Made by a program: the position numbers and the translations under genes
Notes under the pieces: generated by a model
What the model saw: only the letters and a program-made list of their open reading frames with translations
Told to the model about the DNA's origin: nothing
Database searches by the model: none
Shown here: in pieces, positions 23,373 to 35,181 of the stretch
Layout: each line of letters starts with the position of its first letter
How positions within the stretch are numbered: the first letter of the stretch is position 1
Assembly (NCBI GenBank): GCA_002270565.1
Contig: NQMI01000134.1
Span: 36,508-100,507, forward strand
Direction of reading: 5' to 3'
Origin: Stenocarpella maydis
Lineage: Eukaryota; Ascomycota; Sordariomycetes; Diaporthales; Diaporthaceae
Length of the DNA stretch: 64,000 nt

Positions 23373-24180
23373 CTCTCTTATAACTAATGCCTTTAGTAAT
23401 AGTTTTCATTCTCCTCTAGATAATCATAAATGAAAATTAATACACTTGATATTTAACTTATGCTTATATACTATTGTAATATAAAGACTAATTTATATTC
23501 TTTTATAATAATTCTATATCTTAAGATATAAAATAATATATTAAAAAATTCTCGGTTAACTATAGAAAATTAAGTATATTGAAATATTGTAAAAGTTTTT
23601 CTTTAATAATCTAAAAGCTTTTTTTAAAATTATGTAGACTGAAGTTAAAAAATAAAGAGTAAAAATAAAAAACTTAAATATTAAGGAATTATATATATTT
23701 CTATATAAAATGCTAATACGAAGTAATAACTTTTAATTTTAAATGTTTTAATTAGTTTATCCTAACTCATCTAACTTTGTAAATATAAAATAGTGTTCTT
23801 AATGAGCTTATATAAAAGTTTAGCTTTTATAAAATTATAATATGCTGTTTAAATATTATAATATAAAATATATAGTAAATAATATAATGTTAAGTACTTT
23901 TATAATGAAAATATAATTATATCATTTCAAAGGTTTATCTATATATAATTGTAAAAGCGGAAACTAATTTATATAAAAATATATACTATATAATATATAA
24001 CGACATTTTAAAAACAGGAATAAGGCTTTTAGATCTTATCTAGCTATTTATATATAAATGAAGAATGTTTTATTTAAGCTGTAAACTGAAGGCTATAACT
24101 GTGATTATGAAGGAATTTATCAATATTTATAAAGGAAATTCCCCGCTAACTCTAGCTAATAGAGCCTATTCTGCATCCTG
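23373..24180. repeat. AT-rich RIP block, no gene
   Basis: About 800 bp of very AT-rich DNA without any coding frame or recognisable domain. It ends abruptly where normal-composition DNA of the diterpene synthase relic begins. It is probably an extremely mutated transposon remnant, and may have replaced the 5' end of that gene. Confidence 0.6.
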
Positions 24181-24411
24181 AAAATTCACGAGCGTGGAAT
24201 ACCATCCACCATCCCAAGATAGCATTCCATATCGCGCCTGATAATGTGGCGTTCACTTCTGGTCATCAAATATTTTATAACTCTGGCGGAAACACGCAAC
24301 GGTCAACTTGGCACTTTTTCTCTCTTCATCTGTGTCACGACCCTCGCATGTCGGCTTTGTTTTTTTTTCGGTCCCTTGGATGTCAACTTTTGTACTCTTT
24401 TCATGATGGGG

Positions 24412-27311
24412 GATTCTTCATCGAATGTTCGCCATGCAGTCGGCATTTGTTCAAATCAAGAAGACACCGAATCTCTTGATTCTATGATCAAATCATTACT
24501 ACAAAATGCTATGGGTGAAGTAATTGACGGTATCTTGAGTACTGCTGCTGCACTTGTTTCTTGTGCGCGGCATCATGCTGGACCGTTGAACTTTGAAAAC
24601 AGTGCCAGCATCGAGGATCTTGAGGCCTGGATTGAGAGGAGTCAATTCTTTGAGTTGTCAGTTGGAGGGTTAGACTGTCGCATCCACCGTTCACGTGAGT
24701 TTCGAAATTAATGTCCCAGGCCTGCTCGATCGTCTTGCTGAAGAGTCCATCCACTTCTCGTTCAAAGGATTGGGAGACCTGATGAAGATACACGCGCAGA
24801 AGCTTCAAAGTTCCATCCTGATCTTCTATATGGTGATAGACGATCCACGGCCATTCACTCGCTGGAAGCCTTCATTGGGATAATAAACTTCGATAGGGTT
24901 TCCCACTATAAAAGGTTCGGATCAATGATGGGGTCACCCTCATCTACAGCAGCGTACCTCATGAATGCAACCGCCTGGGACCCTGAAGCAGAGGCGTATC
25001 TTCGACACGTAGTTGGCCATGCGGCTGGTAAAGGCAGCGGCGGTGTTTCTAGTGCATATCCCTCCACCATCTCCGAGTATAGCTGGGTGAGTACTCCAAT
25101 TTGGCGATTGACAGGGGCTCGATCTAATCAGTCATTCAGATCCTGTCTACGCTGTTCACCTCTGGGATCTCACCTTCAGACCTGGAGAGTCCGGGTCTGA
25201 GCAAAATGATAGAAGTTCTTTCCTAGACTTTTGAGCAACAGGGAGGTACTATTGGTTTCGGTAAGCCTATCGTCGACTTAGTTTGGACATTTCAAGCTAA
25301 CGTCACTTCAGTTCCTTGTTTCATGGCCGATGTGGACGATATAGCGAAGACGATCGTCTGCTTGAAGACACTCGGTAGAGACGCCTATCCAAGAACCATG
25401 ATCGAGGCTTTTGAAGCGAAGACACATTTCAGGACATACCAAACGGAAAGAGACCCTAGTTTCAGCGCGAATTGCGCTGTCTTGTTGGCCCTTCTTCAGC
25501 AAGAAATGCCACAAGACTATTAAGCTCAAATAATCAAGATTTCTGGGTTTCTTTGTGAGACCCGGTGGAACTCTATATCGAGGATTCAAGAAAAATGGGT
25601 AAGTCGTATCGTTTATGAGTGCTGATATCTTTACTAAACGATCTACCAGAATCTATCATATCTATATCCCACACTCCTCTTCGTGGAGGCATTCATGAAG
25701 CTCGTTGGTTTGGTTGAAAAGGGAGCGATCTCGGGTCTCGGCGACCACGTGACTAAGTCGAAGGTCGCCATCTGTCTATATCACGCCTGCTATAGGACAC
25801 TCCTTGATCAGAAAGAGAACGGCACTTGGAATGATTCAGTGGAAGAAACTCGTTACGGGACACTCAGACTTGCAAAAGCAAGAGAACTGCATCTCTTTCG
25901 AGATCTGCAGACACGATTGGACTCAGCTCTCGACGTTGCCGCAAACCATATACAGGATGTGGGCCGCACAACCAGTTGTGGTGTACCACAACACCTCTGG
26001 ATCGAGAAAGTCAGCTACACGTCTCCGTTCGTGACCGGGGCCTACAGGCTAGCGACTCTTCGTGCAACAAGAGTGCGATCGGACTCTGTCGTGGGTAGAA
26101 GCCTCCATGAAGATACAACTGTCATATCGAAACTTGGAAGTCTTTGGCTTCGAACTCCCCTTTTCTCAAACACCCCCGAGTGGCAAATTCGAGCGTCCAT
26201 GGTCGAAGGAACACTATTTAGGCCAATATTCAAAGCCGTCAGGCTCGACATGTTCACCAGAAAAGGGGTGGATGCAGACAAATACTTCGATATAATCCCT
26301 CTGGCCTGGCCGATAGCTAATAACCGCGCCCGAACTTTCGCTCCATCGTCGTTCCTCGCGGAGGGAATGATGGCTGCCATGCTTGACCACCAAGTGGACG
26401 AGTTCATGGAAGCTGTGGCGGGAGTCAACTACGCCCAACACATTCCAGAGCTTCGTCGACTGATCGACGAGGTTATCCTCTCCATTAGTAAAGAGGTCGA
26501 GGAACGTGCAAACGGCACCGCCCATGAGTCCGAAAATGGAACCGACATGGGGGAGCGGGCAATTGGTCATCATCCCGACATTGAGGAGTCCAAATGCGAG
26601 GAAGTATTGCAGCCTCTTCGCAAATTCGTGACCCACGCGCTAAACCATCCATCAATCTTGTCGGCGAGCGCGTGGGACCGCAAGAACATGACTTCTGAGC
26701 TGCGGATCTACCTCCAGACACACGTCACACAGAGCGAAGACAACGTGTTATTGCAGCAGAACAAGTTCACTGATGGCATCCTGAGGGAGAACTTCTTCCA
26801 CTGGGTCCGTACAACCTCGGCCGACCATACTTCAGCACCCTATACGTTCAATTTCGTCAGTTGCCTTCTCAACTCGTGGATCGAAAATGGCAAAGACTGC
26901 TTTGCATCAACGCAGGAGAAATACTACGCGGCCGTGGCCTGCCAGCATCTGGCTACCATGTGCCACATCTACAACGACCATGGTTCCGTGGTGAGGAATC
27001 GAGACGAGGCCAAGGTGAATTCGATAGACTTCCCAGAGCTCGGCCTCTGCGAAGATATCCCACCAAATGATTACATCACCATAAAGCACGGCAAACTCTT
27101 TGAAGTGGCACAGTATGAACGTGCTTGCATCGAAGAGGCATCCAGGCGGCTGGAGAGTCATGGGGGTCAGACGGCCTCTGCCGAGGCACGAGCCAGAAAA
27201 CGCCGGCAAATGGAGATTTGGCGTTTGTTCTATAACGTAACGGATTTCTGGGGCCAGATGTACGTGCTTCAAGACATGGCAAGTCGCCTGACTGTAAATA
27301 AACCGACTTAG
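24412..27311 (+). pseudogene. Bifunctional diterpene synthase (fungal CPS/KS type), pseudogene
   Basis: The family converts geranylgeranyl diphosphate through a class II and a class I step to a tetracyclic diterpene. Visible landmarks in order: VIDGILSTAAAL (24520), FEINVPGLLDRL (24700), [13 protein letters not shown] (24920), the class II motif DVDD (25329-25340), RDPSFSANC (25450), class I acidic motif DEFME (26397-26411) and NDHGSVVRNRDE near the C-terminus. Introns are 25087-25139, 25261-25311 and 25599-25649. Lesions: an extra T near 24647-24651, TAG at 24671-24673 (Trp expected), a 1-nt loss near 24800-24806, TAG at 25224-25226 and TAA at 25521-25523. The N-terminal GSMSC-type region is not found. 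The last exon (25650-27311) is open. Each lesion alone could be a sequencing error; five make a real pseudogene likely. Confidence 0.85.
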
Positions 27312-27860
27312 AACGGCCTCACATTGCAATCGTAAAGAGGTGGCGGTTATTACGGGTCCGCACAGAAGGACGTTCTATTCACTATTATTCTAGCTTATTT
27401 TAATGAAGAAGTTCGGAAATTTCGAGATACAGCAATCGCATTTTTTGTTTTTACATGTCACGACTGTAATTTAAAACGAAAAGAAAAGAAAAGGAAAGGA
27501 AAAGGAGCTGTGGGGGTCACTTCATGGAGTCGTAAACGCTCAAGGACACTGAGTTTAGATAGTGAATACTCTGCCTACAACAATATATTGGTCTCAAAAT
27601 CCGCTCGCCTGGTGTCTGGAACGCCTAAAGGCTCCGCATGGAGCTGCTTCAAAGGATTTCGGCCATGCTACAATAGGGAGACTTCGACGGAGCCGGACAG
27701 GAGCACTGTGTCGTCTGCTGAGATACTGAGTTTCGCTTAACAGCCTATACCAATAGCTCAAGCTACCAAGGCGTTTAATACTCCTAAGTCTGTAATATAT
27801 TGTAAAATCATTTAATATCGCAGTTATAAAGAATTACTCAATAATAAATGTAAGTGTGTG
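27312..27860. other. Intergenic, no gene seen
   Basis: Downstream flank of the synthase relic. A purine-rich stretch (GAAAAGAAAAGGAAAGGAAAA-like) sits near 27480-27505 and an AT-rich stretch follows at 27770-27850. A 76-codon open frame here lacks any supporting feature. Confidence 0.5.
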
Positions 27861-28452
27861 TGCGTGGGTGATAAGGGCCCCACTGACTGCTTAGGTACCT
27901 ACTTTAGCGGTGCTAGCAGGGCTATAATTACGGTAAGCACCCTAAAGTAACTATTGTTCAGAAGGGTGCCATAGGCCTAGAAATTACTATAAACATTAAC
28001 TTAGCGTAAGGCGAAGCCTATATAAAATCACTCCTTCCTCTAAGAAACATACCATAAAGATAGATCATAAAGGTACAGAAGGCATACTACGAAGGCATGT
28101 TACGGGAAGGCACACCACAAGAAGGCCCACCACGGGAAGCTATCCAAGTAGAGCAACTTAAAGGAATCTTGATCTCTTATACCATTAAAGAAGTCTTTAA
28201 AAAGAGGTCTTGAAAAGAGGTCCATATAAAAAAGAACTGCAATAAAATTCTAAATGGGAAGATTTTAAGCCCGAGGCATTTAGAATATAGGGGCTTATCT
28301 TACGGTAAGTTTATGTCTTACGATAAGTTCTAGGCCTATGGTACCCTTCTGAATATTCGTTTCTTTGGGGTCCTTACCGTAATTACAGCCCTGCCAGCGC
28401 CGTTACAGTACCTAGGTAGATAGTCATCCAGTGAGGACCATTGGCCCACACC
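27861..28452. mobile_element. MITE-like element with about 110-bp imperfect terminal inverted repeats
   Basis: Left arm about 27861-27982 and right arm about 28328-28452 are reverse complements with mismatches. Shared blocks include CACTG, CTTAGGTAC/CCTAGGTAC, GGCAGGGCT-GTAATTACGGTAAG, TTCAGAAGGGT and CCATAGGCCTAGAA. The 345-bp centre has no coding frame. Exact ends and target duplication are not clear. The likely class is a non-autonomous DNA transposon. Confidence 0.75.
28078..28135 (+). repeat. Tandem 15-bp units in the MITE centre
   Basis: Three 15-bp units (GAAGGCATGTTACGG, GAAGGCACACCACAA, GAAGGCCCACCACGG) follow a 13-bp partial unit that begins GAAGGCATACTAC. Confidence 0.8.
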
Positions 28453-29188
28453 CTCTAGGACTTAAACCTTCTTCCTTGAACTCCTCCAAACCTCCCCCCT
28501 TACATAGAAGGTAGCGCCGACTTAACCTTAGTTGACGTATTGAGGACAGCTGCCTTGTCTCTTATCCCCTGTCGTGAAACCCTACAGATTTCATGATAAT
28601 TAGCTAGAAGGCTGCAGAGCACCCTTGCCCAGCGCCTCAGAAGTCACAAATTCATAATGATGAGAGGGTTGCTCTGTGGACCTCTGCTTCACAAGGAGCA
28701 ATTGCTTGAACCTAAAAAACAATTAAGTATACCGAGGAAATTGCCCTGGAGCAAAGCGGAAGCGCAACGATGAGCGGAGCGTTCTCTAATTACCGTACAA
28801 AGTGTTAGAGTTTCTCGTGCCTGGATTGGTTGGACTTTAAACGGAGTGTGTGGATTGGTAAATCGATCTATTTCTTGAGATGTACTGTACGTACTTGGGG
28901 GAGGAACCATCACCATAGCGAGGAATGAGGTTGGCTAGCCACCGTTCACCCCTCGCTCTTAGGCGAGAAAACTCAGCATCGTTGTTGCCCTTCGAAAGTT
29001 TGCTTCAGGGCAACTTCCTCACTACGCTTATTCCTTATTCGTAGCCTAAGTAGTTACTAATGCTAGAGCTGCTTACTTACCTGCCATAGACAACACCATT
29101 ACATTGGACTCTCCGGTCTTCTATCACAACATCCCGCCGTGATTGTTACAAATCAAGATTACACAGCATCAAGAGATCAGCCGCCATC
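28453..29188. other. Intergenic, no gene seen
   Basis: Normal composition, no coherent coding frame and no recognisable repeat. It should contain the promoter of the gene at 29189. Confidence 0.5.
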
Positions 29189-29715
29189 ATGTTGACGTGT
29201 GAGTTACGAGCACCTCCCACCCCCCTTACGATGCGCCACCGTGGGTATTTTGACGCGTTTCACTAAATGGACCCTCAAAAGTTGAGAACAAGGAGTACCT
29301 GTGCAGTGTCACCTCCCCATACATCCCGTATGCGCTCTATGTCCATGAGAACTACCTCCTCCTCGTCCCCTGTGAGGTCAACCAGAATCACCCCCAATTT
29401 CCCGCCGTTCCGGACAAAAACAAACGCTACACGCTGCGTCTCTCGGACCTTGCCTTCCAGACCCATACCGAGACTTATGGAAAGCCGCCCAGGTTCACAC
29501 AGAAGCACGTCGGCTTTTGGCTATAGGAGGATGAAGTCGTCGTCGTTGTCCCTCTGCTCCCGGGCAGCAATTTGATCCCTTATTGGGACTTCAACACCAT
29601 TGTGGCCAGCACCAAGACCGAAATCAAGAATCACTTCACCGACGAATCCTCGAGCCCCCTGGACTCCTTCGACAGGATGCAATTCAATTTGAGATCAAGT
29701 GCCTACCTATACTAG
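29189..29715 (+). pseudogene. Small unidentified gene with one internal stop
   Basis: ATG at 29189, a 10-nt first exon, an intron at 29199-29281 (GTGAGT donor, CACTAAAT branch, AAAAG acceptor), then one frame to TAG at 29713-29715. The product would be about 145 residues, with YLCSVTSPYIPYALYVHENY early and VVVVVPLLPGSNLIPYW later. A TAG at 29524-29526 breaks the frame after VGFWL, but the frame continues unaltered and protein-like on both sides. I do not recognise the family. The stop could be a single C-to-T change or a sequence error. Confidence 0.5.
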
Positions 29716-30284
29716 GTTGCGCACCAGGGTAGAGGTACCGGGGGGTGGGGGGAGTCTGCACAATGGGCTAAGGCTGGTCAAATATTGGGCGAACAAAGCT
29801 CGGACAAGCATGCAAAATCGGTTCTTTTCAAGGTGAGTACATGTCCCAAGGGTGTAAGAAGGAAACCCTGGCCGGTGGCATGAAGCATAAATATGAAGAA
29901 TGTCTCCAGGATTGGCCTTTTGAGGTCTCAGAAGATCAAAAGACCATTTCCAAGGATTGCAATGGCCAGGCCTGCCGGATCGCCCATAGAAGGTGCCAAA
30001 TCATGTGGTCAGAACTTCCCTGAGAACACCAGATAGCAACAAAGCAAGGCTGAGAGGCATGACAAAAAGAGCTGTCATGATGGCATTGACCTGTCTGAAA
30101 TGCAATGACTCATAATGGCTCTTTTAAGGACAGCTACCTTCAATGATTAAGTACATATAAGGAAGGCCCATTTCATGAGCCCGCCTACCCTACAGAGGTC
30201 ATATCAATACTCGAACAAACTTGTGGATTTCTGGCTGCGGTCCTCATTCCGCAGTACTTCACAGCGGTGATCCCACGATGCCAA
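29716..30284. other. Intergenic, no clear gene
   Basis: A 60-codon frame at 29841-30023 (Cys- and Lys-rich) has no supporting context. Otherwise no feature is visible between the previous small gene and the converging ligase gene. Confidence 0.4.
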
Positions 30285-32040
30285 TTACGACAGCTTGGCT
30301 GTAGGCGAGCCCACTTCTCTTTTGGCACGGTCGCGTAGCTCTCGGCGTAGAATCTTTCCCGACTGTTTGGGATCTGTCAGCTCCTGCTGGTTTACACTCG
30401 GAAGCTAGCTTGGACGATTTGGGTATACTCACCGGAATTCGAGGAATTGCGCTTACAAAGCAAACTCCGCCTCGCAACCTCTTGTATTTGGCCACCCTGC
30501 CATCAACCCATCTGATAATCTCGTCTTCAGTGACGTCGGAATTTCTGACAACGTATGCCCTGGGAACCTCCTCGCCGTTGATAACAACCCCAACGACGCC
30601 GGCATCCACCACGTCCTCCCGCTCGAGGAGCAGGGCCTCGAGCTCTGCCGGGGCCACCTGAAAGCCGCGAACCTTGATCAACTCCTTTGCTCGGTCGACG
30701 ATGTACAGGTTTGCTCCGGGTTCGTACTTGTCAACGTAGGCAACGTCGCCTGTCTTGAGCCACCGGGTGCCGTCCGCCTCCTCCACGATGGCCTCGGCCG
30801 TCGCTTTGGGGTTCCGCCAGTAGCCTTTCATCAGAGCCGGCCCGGAGAACCACAGGTCACCCGGGACTCGAGGTTGTGTGATTTCCACGTCTCCATCCAT
30901 CAATTTGAAAGCTGCGTTGACTGCAATCTCTCCTACCGATGTCGTCCTCTCTGTTGACTCGGGAGTGTACATCGACCCGATGCATGTAATTTCTGTCATG
31001 CCCCAGCCCTGTCGAACACGGTTGTTGCCATTTGGCCACAGAGTATCCTCTACACGCGCGGAGACTTCCGGGGGAAGGGGAGCTGTGCCGCAGCTTATTG
31101 TTCTCAAGCTGCTAAGGTTATAGCTGGCTACCAGTGGGCTCTTGGAAATCGACAACAGTATCGGCGGTGCCGCACCTAGGACCGTTATCGAGTAGCGTTG
31201 GATGTATTCCAGGAGTTTCTCAAAGTTATAGGCCGACATGATGTACACGGGCGTGCCGATTCTTGGACTATTTACGGCGAAGGTCGTTTGGGCGGCGGCA
31301 TGGTATAGCGGCATGAAGCAAAGCTGTCGATCCTCATGATCACTCTGATCTTGGGCACGGCATAGGCCATGATGTCGAACACTCGCTTCTCCATTAGCCA
31401 CATAGGCATAGTGAGTCACCTCAACTCCCTTGGGAAGACCAGTCGTCCCAGAGCTGTAGTTCAGGCAGCACGTTGTCGAACGTGGGTCTGCAGGCTCGAC
31501 CCAGGTGAATGTGGACGCTTCCGCTGGCGTCGCTAGCAGTGCTGTCCAATGCTCCGGCCCGCCAGCTGGTCCACGGCTTGGCGATGTTATATCCTCGTCA
31601 AAGACGAATAAGCGCCCGGCGGTTGGCCATCCGAGACGAGTGAATGCCGAGAGCGCGTTGTTGATGACCGCCCTCTGCGCGAGAGCAAATTTCGCGCCGC
31701 AGTCCTTGAGCTGGTAAGCAAGCTCGGCAGGGCCGAAGGCGGGGCTGGCGCCGGTGAAGACCCCACCAGCCATGATGATGCCCATGAAGATGCATGGAAA
31801 CCATAGGCTGTTGGAGCTGTATAGAAGAACGCGGTCTCCCGGCTGCAATCCCGCCTTCTGAAGACCTCTGGCTACTCTCTGCGACAATAATTTGAACTCG
31901 GCAAAGTTCAGCGTCCTCTCAGGTCGTTCGGCATCGATGAAAATGGTGCGGGTAGGTACTGATGCGCTGGGTGACGAGAAAATCCACTGTGGAAGTGATA
32001 CCTCCGGGACGTCGGTGGTCCAGCGTGACTGCACGGGCAT
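30285..32040 (-). CDS. AMP-forming acyl/aryl-CoA ligase (4-coumarate-CoA ligase-like)
   Basis: This ANL-superfamily enzyme activates a carboxylic acid with ATP and transfers it to CoA; the substrate cannot be read from sequence. Exon 1 is 30433-32040 and exon 2 is 30285-30362, separated by a 70-nt intron (GTGAGT...AACAG). The spliced product has 561 residues, normal for the family. The P-loop YSSGTTGLPKGV is at residues 195-206, TGDVAYVD and DRAKELIKVRGFQV mark the hinge, and exon 2 restores the SGKILRR motif with the adenylation Lys near residue 539. Without the intron the C-terminus would be nonsense. It ends AKLS, so a standard peroxisomal SKL signal is not present. It lies 1.2 kb from, and on the same strand as, the enoyl-CoA hydratase gene, suggesting a joint acyl-CoA role. 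Confidence 0.9.
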
Positions 32041-33276
32041 TTTGACTGGCAGTGTGTATGAAGCAGGGTGGAGTAAGAAAAGAGCAAGTTCAAATGTTTG
32101 AGCCAGAGAAATGAAGAACGATCAATTGCATCATGAGGACCATCTGGCTTGGATCATTTGGCTTTATATTCCGTTGACAGACCTCGGCGGTTCAGCTATC
32201 TGTGCGCTCTAGGGTTTTAATGAAATAAATACTTACTTATATATAAAAATAAAGGGATAGTTATAAAGTTATATATATAGTTACATATTATTTAAGCCTA
32301 AATTTAATTAATAATTTAAACGAAGTAATAATTAAATTTAATATTGATTTTTATAAATTCTAGAGTTATAATTATAAGGCTATTATAATTTATTTTTATT
32401 TCTCTTGATAGAGACTTTAATTTAATTAGGCATGAAACTGATTAGGGCACTCCGTTGAATTTTTAGGTTGCAAATACCTGATCTTCATGTATTCAACCCC
32501 AGTGGACCGGCGCCTAAGGTCTGCTGTCTCAATGATGGGGTGCATGAGCTTCCGTGGGAACTGCGCTTCTGTTGATAGGCTGCTACCCCTGAGATGATGC
32601 ACGCTATTGGCTAAGGTCTGTTACGTGGCGTCCGCTGACGCTATTCGCGCGTCTAGCCCCCCCGTCCAACGGGCTGGACGGTTCATAGTGGAGATGAGGG
32701 ATAATACACTACCTCGGTAGATGTGGGCCGCCCCCAGACGCTGGTGTATACGATGTATTCGCAGGTGTAGCCCATCCCTGGGCTGCGAGGATTGAAGATG
32801 ACGGGGCGTCTACCTCGGTACATACCTAGGTCCTTGGGTACGATCATACCAAGTAGCTGGTGGCACCCTCAGCAGATTATTCGACCGAGAGCCCCAGACC
32901 CTCAGCTGCACTGGTATATACTCGGAGAGCACGGGTCACCGGGAATTCCGGAATAAGAGATGCCTGGAGCCAGGGCTTGATCCCTTCTGCATCCTTGTCC
33001 GCTAGGCTTGATCGGCACCCTGAGGCTGGATTCTTGCTCCCCAGGCCCTAACATTGTGTAGCGGGCCAAGTGCTTCACGCGCGTTTGCAACAAAGCTCAC
33101 CTACTCAACACACATCACCCTGAATGCCGTTAAAATTAAAGAAAGTGATGTTTAAGTTTGTGTTGAACGGCCACGTCATGCAAATGGCCACATTTATCAG
33201 ATTACAACACGCGCCGCCACAGGCCCCTGTCGTCAACATATGCCCCTAACATCTCCCAAGACCTGCTCATAAAGCC
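32041..33276. other. Intergenic, with AT-rich island and a hairpin
   Basis: A 210-bp AT-rich island (about 32216-32425) resembles the larger RIP blocks. A stem CCGTCCA/TGGACGG with a 6-nt loop lies at 32662-32681. CTACCTCGGTA occurs twice (about 32710 and 32812). No coding frame is convincing. The left part is the ligase promoter. Confidence 0.5.
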
Positions 33277-34349
33277 TCAAAGATGTTCAGCGGTTCCCTT
33301 CGCCTTGGACTTCTTTAATGCCTGCTCACGGGCGAAAGTTTGAGCAGCTTTTTTAGCGTCATCCGTCTTGAGCAGCTCTTGGAAGTACTGTAGCTCCAGC
33401 TCATTCGCTTCATGTAGCTGGGCCTTGAAGAAATGTGACAGCAGTTGTTTGTTGATTTTCAGTGATTCCGATGGTAGCCGGGCGATGCGGTGGGCGATGG
33501 CCAAGACGTCATCAAGAAAGTTATCCTTGGGGATGATTTTGCTGATGAGCCCTGCTGATTCAAGCTCCTGGGCACTGGCTCGCTCTCCTGACAAGATGAG
33601 ATGGGACGCTTTTGCTCGTCCCATGGCGCTTGCAAACGTGAAACTCGAGCAGGCCTCGGCACAGAGACCCCATTTAATAAACGGGGTGAAAAAGTACGCG
33701 TCGGGGACCGCGTAGACGAGGTCGAACAGGGCGATACTGCTGGTGCCGTAGCCGACTCCTGGGCCGTTGACTGCCGCAATTGTTATCTTTGGGCAGTCAA
33801 TCAACAGCCTATTGACTGTGCTGTCTTCATGTTAGTTGAGAGCATCACGCAGCCAACAACCCCGGACGAGAGCGGAGGAAAGGTCTTACTAAAGTGTTTG
33901 TGGCCCATCATTCTGCTCCTCTTGATTGCGGGTCGACTCTGATGAAAGGTCCATCCCTTCAAGAAAATGAACAGTTTCATGATTAGGCTCTTATCCATCT
34001 ATGCAGTTGCATGCCGGGTCATAGAGAGGGCCAAAAGAGATTGTACCCACCGGTAGTAAAGAACCTTCCCTCCCCAGTCTGCACGATGACTTTGACTCTC
34101 GAATCTGCTGTGGCCCACTGAACGGTTTCCAAGAGTTCCTAAAGTGGACTGAAAGTTACTTGCGCGTTCCCTAACTCTAGGGTCTGTGACAGAGAGGGAA
34201 ATGTGGCTCTTAAACCGTTCAGATAATCATACTTTCATCATAGAACTGTTTATTGCATTTGCAGCTTCGGGCCTGGTATATTTGAGTATCAGAACGCCAT
34301 CATCAGTCAAGCTGATCCTGATGTGACGGAACTGCTGCAGGCGCTCCAT
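33277..34349 (-). CDS. Enoyl-CoA hydratase/isomerase family protein
   Basis: A crotonase-fold protein acting on an enoyl-CoA, hydratase or delta3-delta2 isomerase. Four exons: 34233-34349, 34051-34138, 33890-33956, 33277-33820; the spliced product is 271 residues, typical for the family. The third intron must end at ACAG before 33820, because the alternative AATAG acceptor would create a stop. Motifs: TGEGRFFTTGMDLSS (substrate loop), AAVNGPGVGYG (oxyanion hole) and GLCAEACSS, where the Glu matches the catalytic Glu of peroxisomal isomerases. The C-terminus is AEHL, not a canonical peroxisomal signal. It is divergent from the Zn2Cys6 regulator at 35182. It could serve beta-oxidation or side-chain shortening with the adjacent ligase. 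Confidence 0.9.
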
Positions 34350-35181
34350 AGTTCAACGACTTGAGAACAGGAATATAACTCTAGGGTTGTGTGTATGCAC
34401 AAAGGTTTAACCGAAAAATAAGATACGAGTGGTGACTGCAACTCTTCTTGTGGCGTCTCCTAAACCACGTGTATTATCGCCAGGGCTGTTATCATGACGC
34501 GCGAACGCCGAGATGTGGCTACTTGCCATCCCAATGGGATCTGGGGAAACCTGGAGTAATTAATGTGTGGTCTCGTCGCCGGCCCGAGGTACCCACTGAC
34601 CCCGCGGGGTATGCTTGCCTGCCAGGACATGCCTCCCTAACTAGTGTGAAATGTCGGCATCGTCGGAGTCTAAACTGTTCACTAGATTCAGGCGCATTAA
34701 TTTCCTACCTGTCAGGTTACTGATCCTTCTTCGTTTAAAAACTTATATAATAAGCTAATAAGAGCTTTATATAGTTATACATTCATTATTAACTTTAAGG
34801 GCATTAATAATTCTTAGTGTTTCTAATTATTTATATATTATTTTATATAAATTATAATTAATTAATTTAAAAATAATATAATTATATTTTAAAGCTATTA
34901 TTATTGTTAATTTAATTATCATTAAGAATTACTTTTTAAGCATTTATTATTATAGTTTAGTTCTGCCATTGTTAGTTCTTTTTATAAGAACATTTAGCAT
35001 GATTCTAACTAGATATGATCTAATCCCCCTAACTGTGCACTCCCCTACCGTTTCATTTAAGCGGGGCCATTCCATCCCGACCCAGGGCTTGCTGTCATCT
35101 CTTCAACCCTACCGTGTTCTGCCCTTCAACCCGGCAATTTTGGTATTTCTCCCAGCCAGCACAGCAATCCGAACAGCGAAC
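34350..35181. promoter_or_regulatory. Divergent promoter region containing an AT-rich island
   Basis: This 830-bp gap separates the starts of the hydratase gene (minus) and the regulator gene (plus), so it must carry both promoters. An AT-rich island of about 230 bp (34735-34965) sits in the middle and is probably a mutated transposon relic. I cannot identify specific binding sites. A 91-codon frame at 34448-34723 has no support. Confidence 0.5.

Noticed and set aside
24509..24808. 99-codon minus-strand frame
   Set aside because: It lies opposite the diterpene synthase relic and has no conserved feature of its own.
33801..33821. AATAG acceptor for the last intron of the hydratase gene
   Set aside because: It would create TAG at the junction; the ACAG acceptor 11 nt upstream gives an open, conserved frame.
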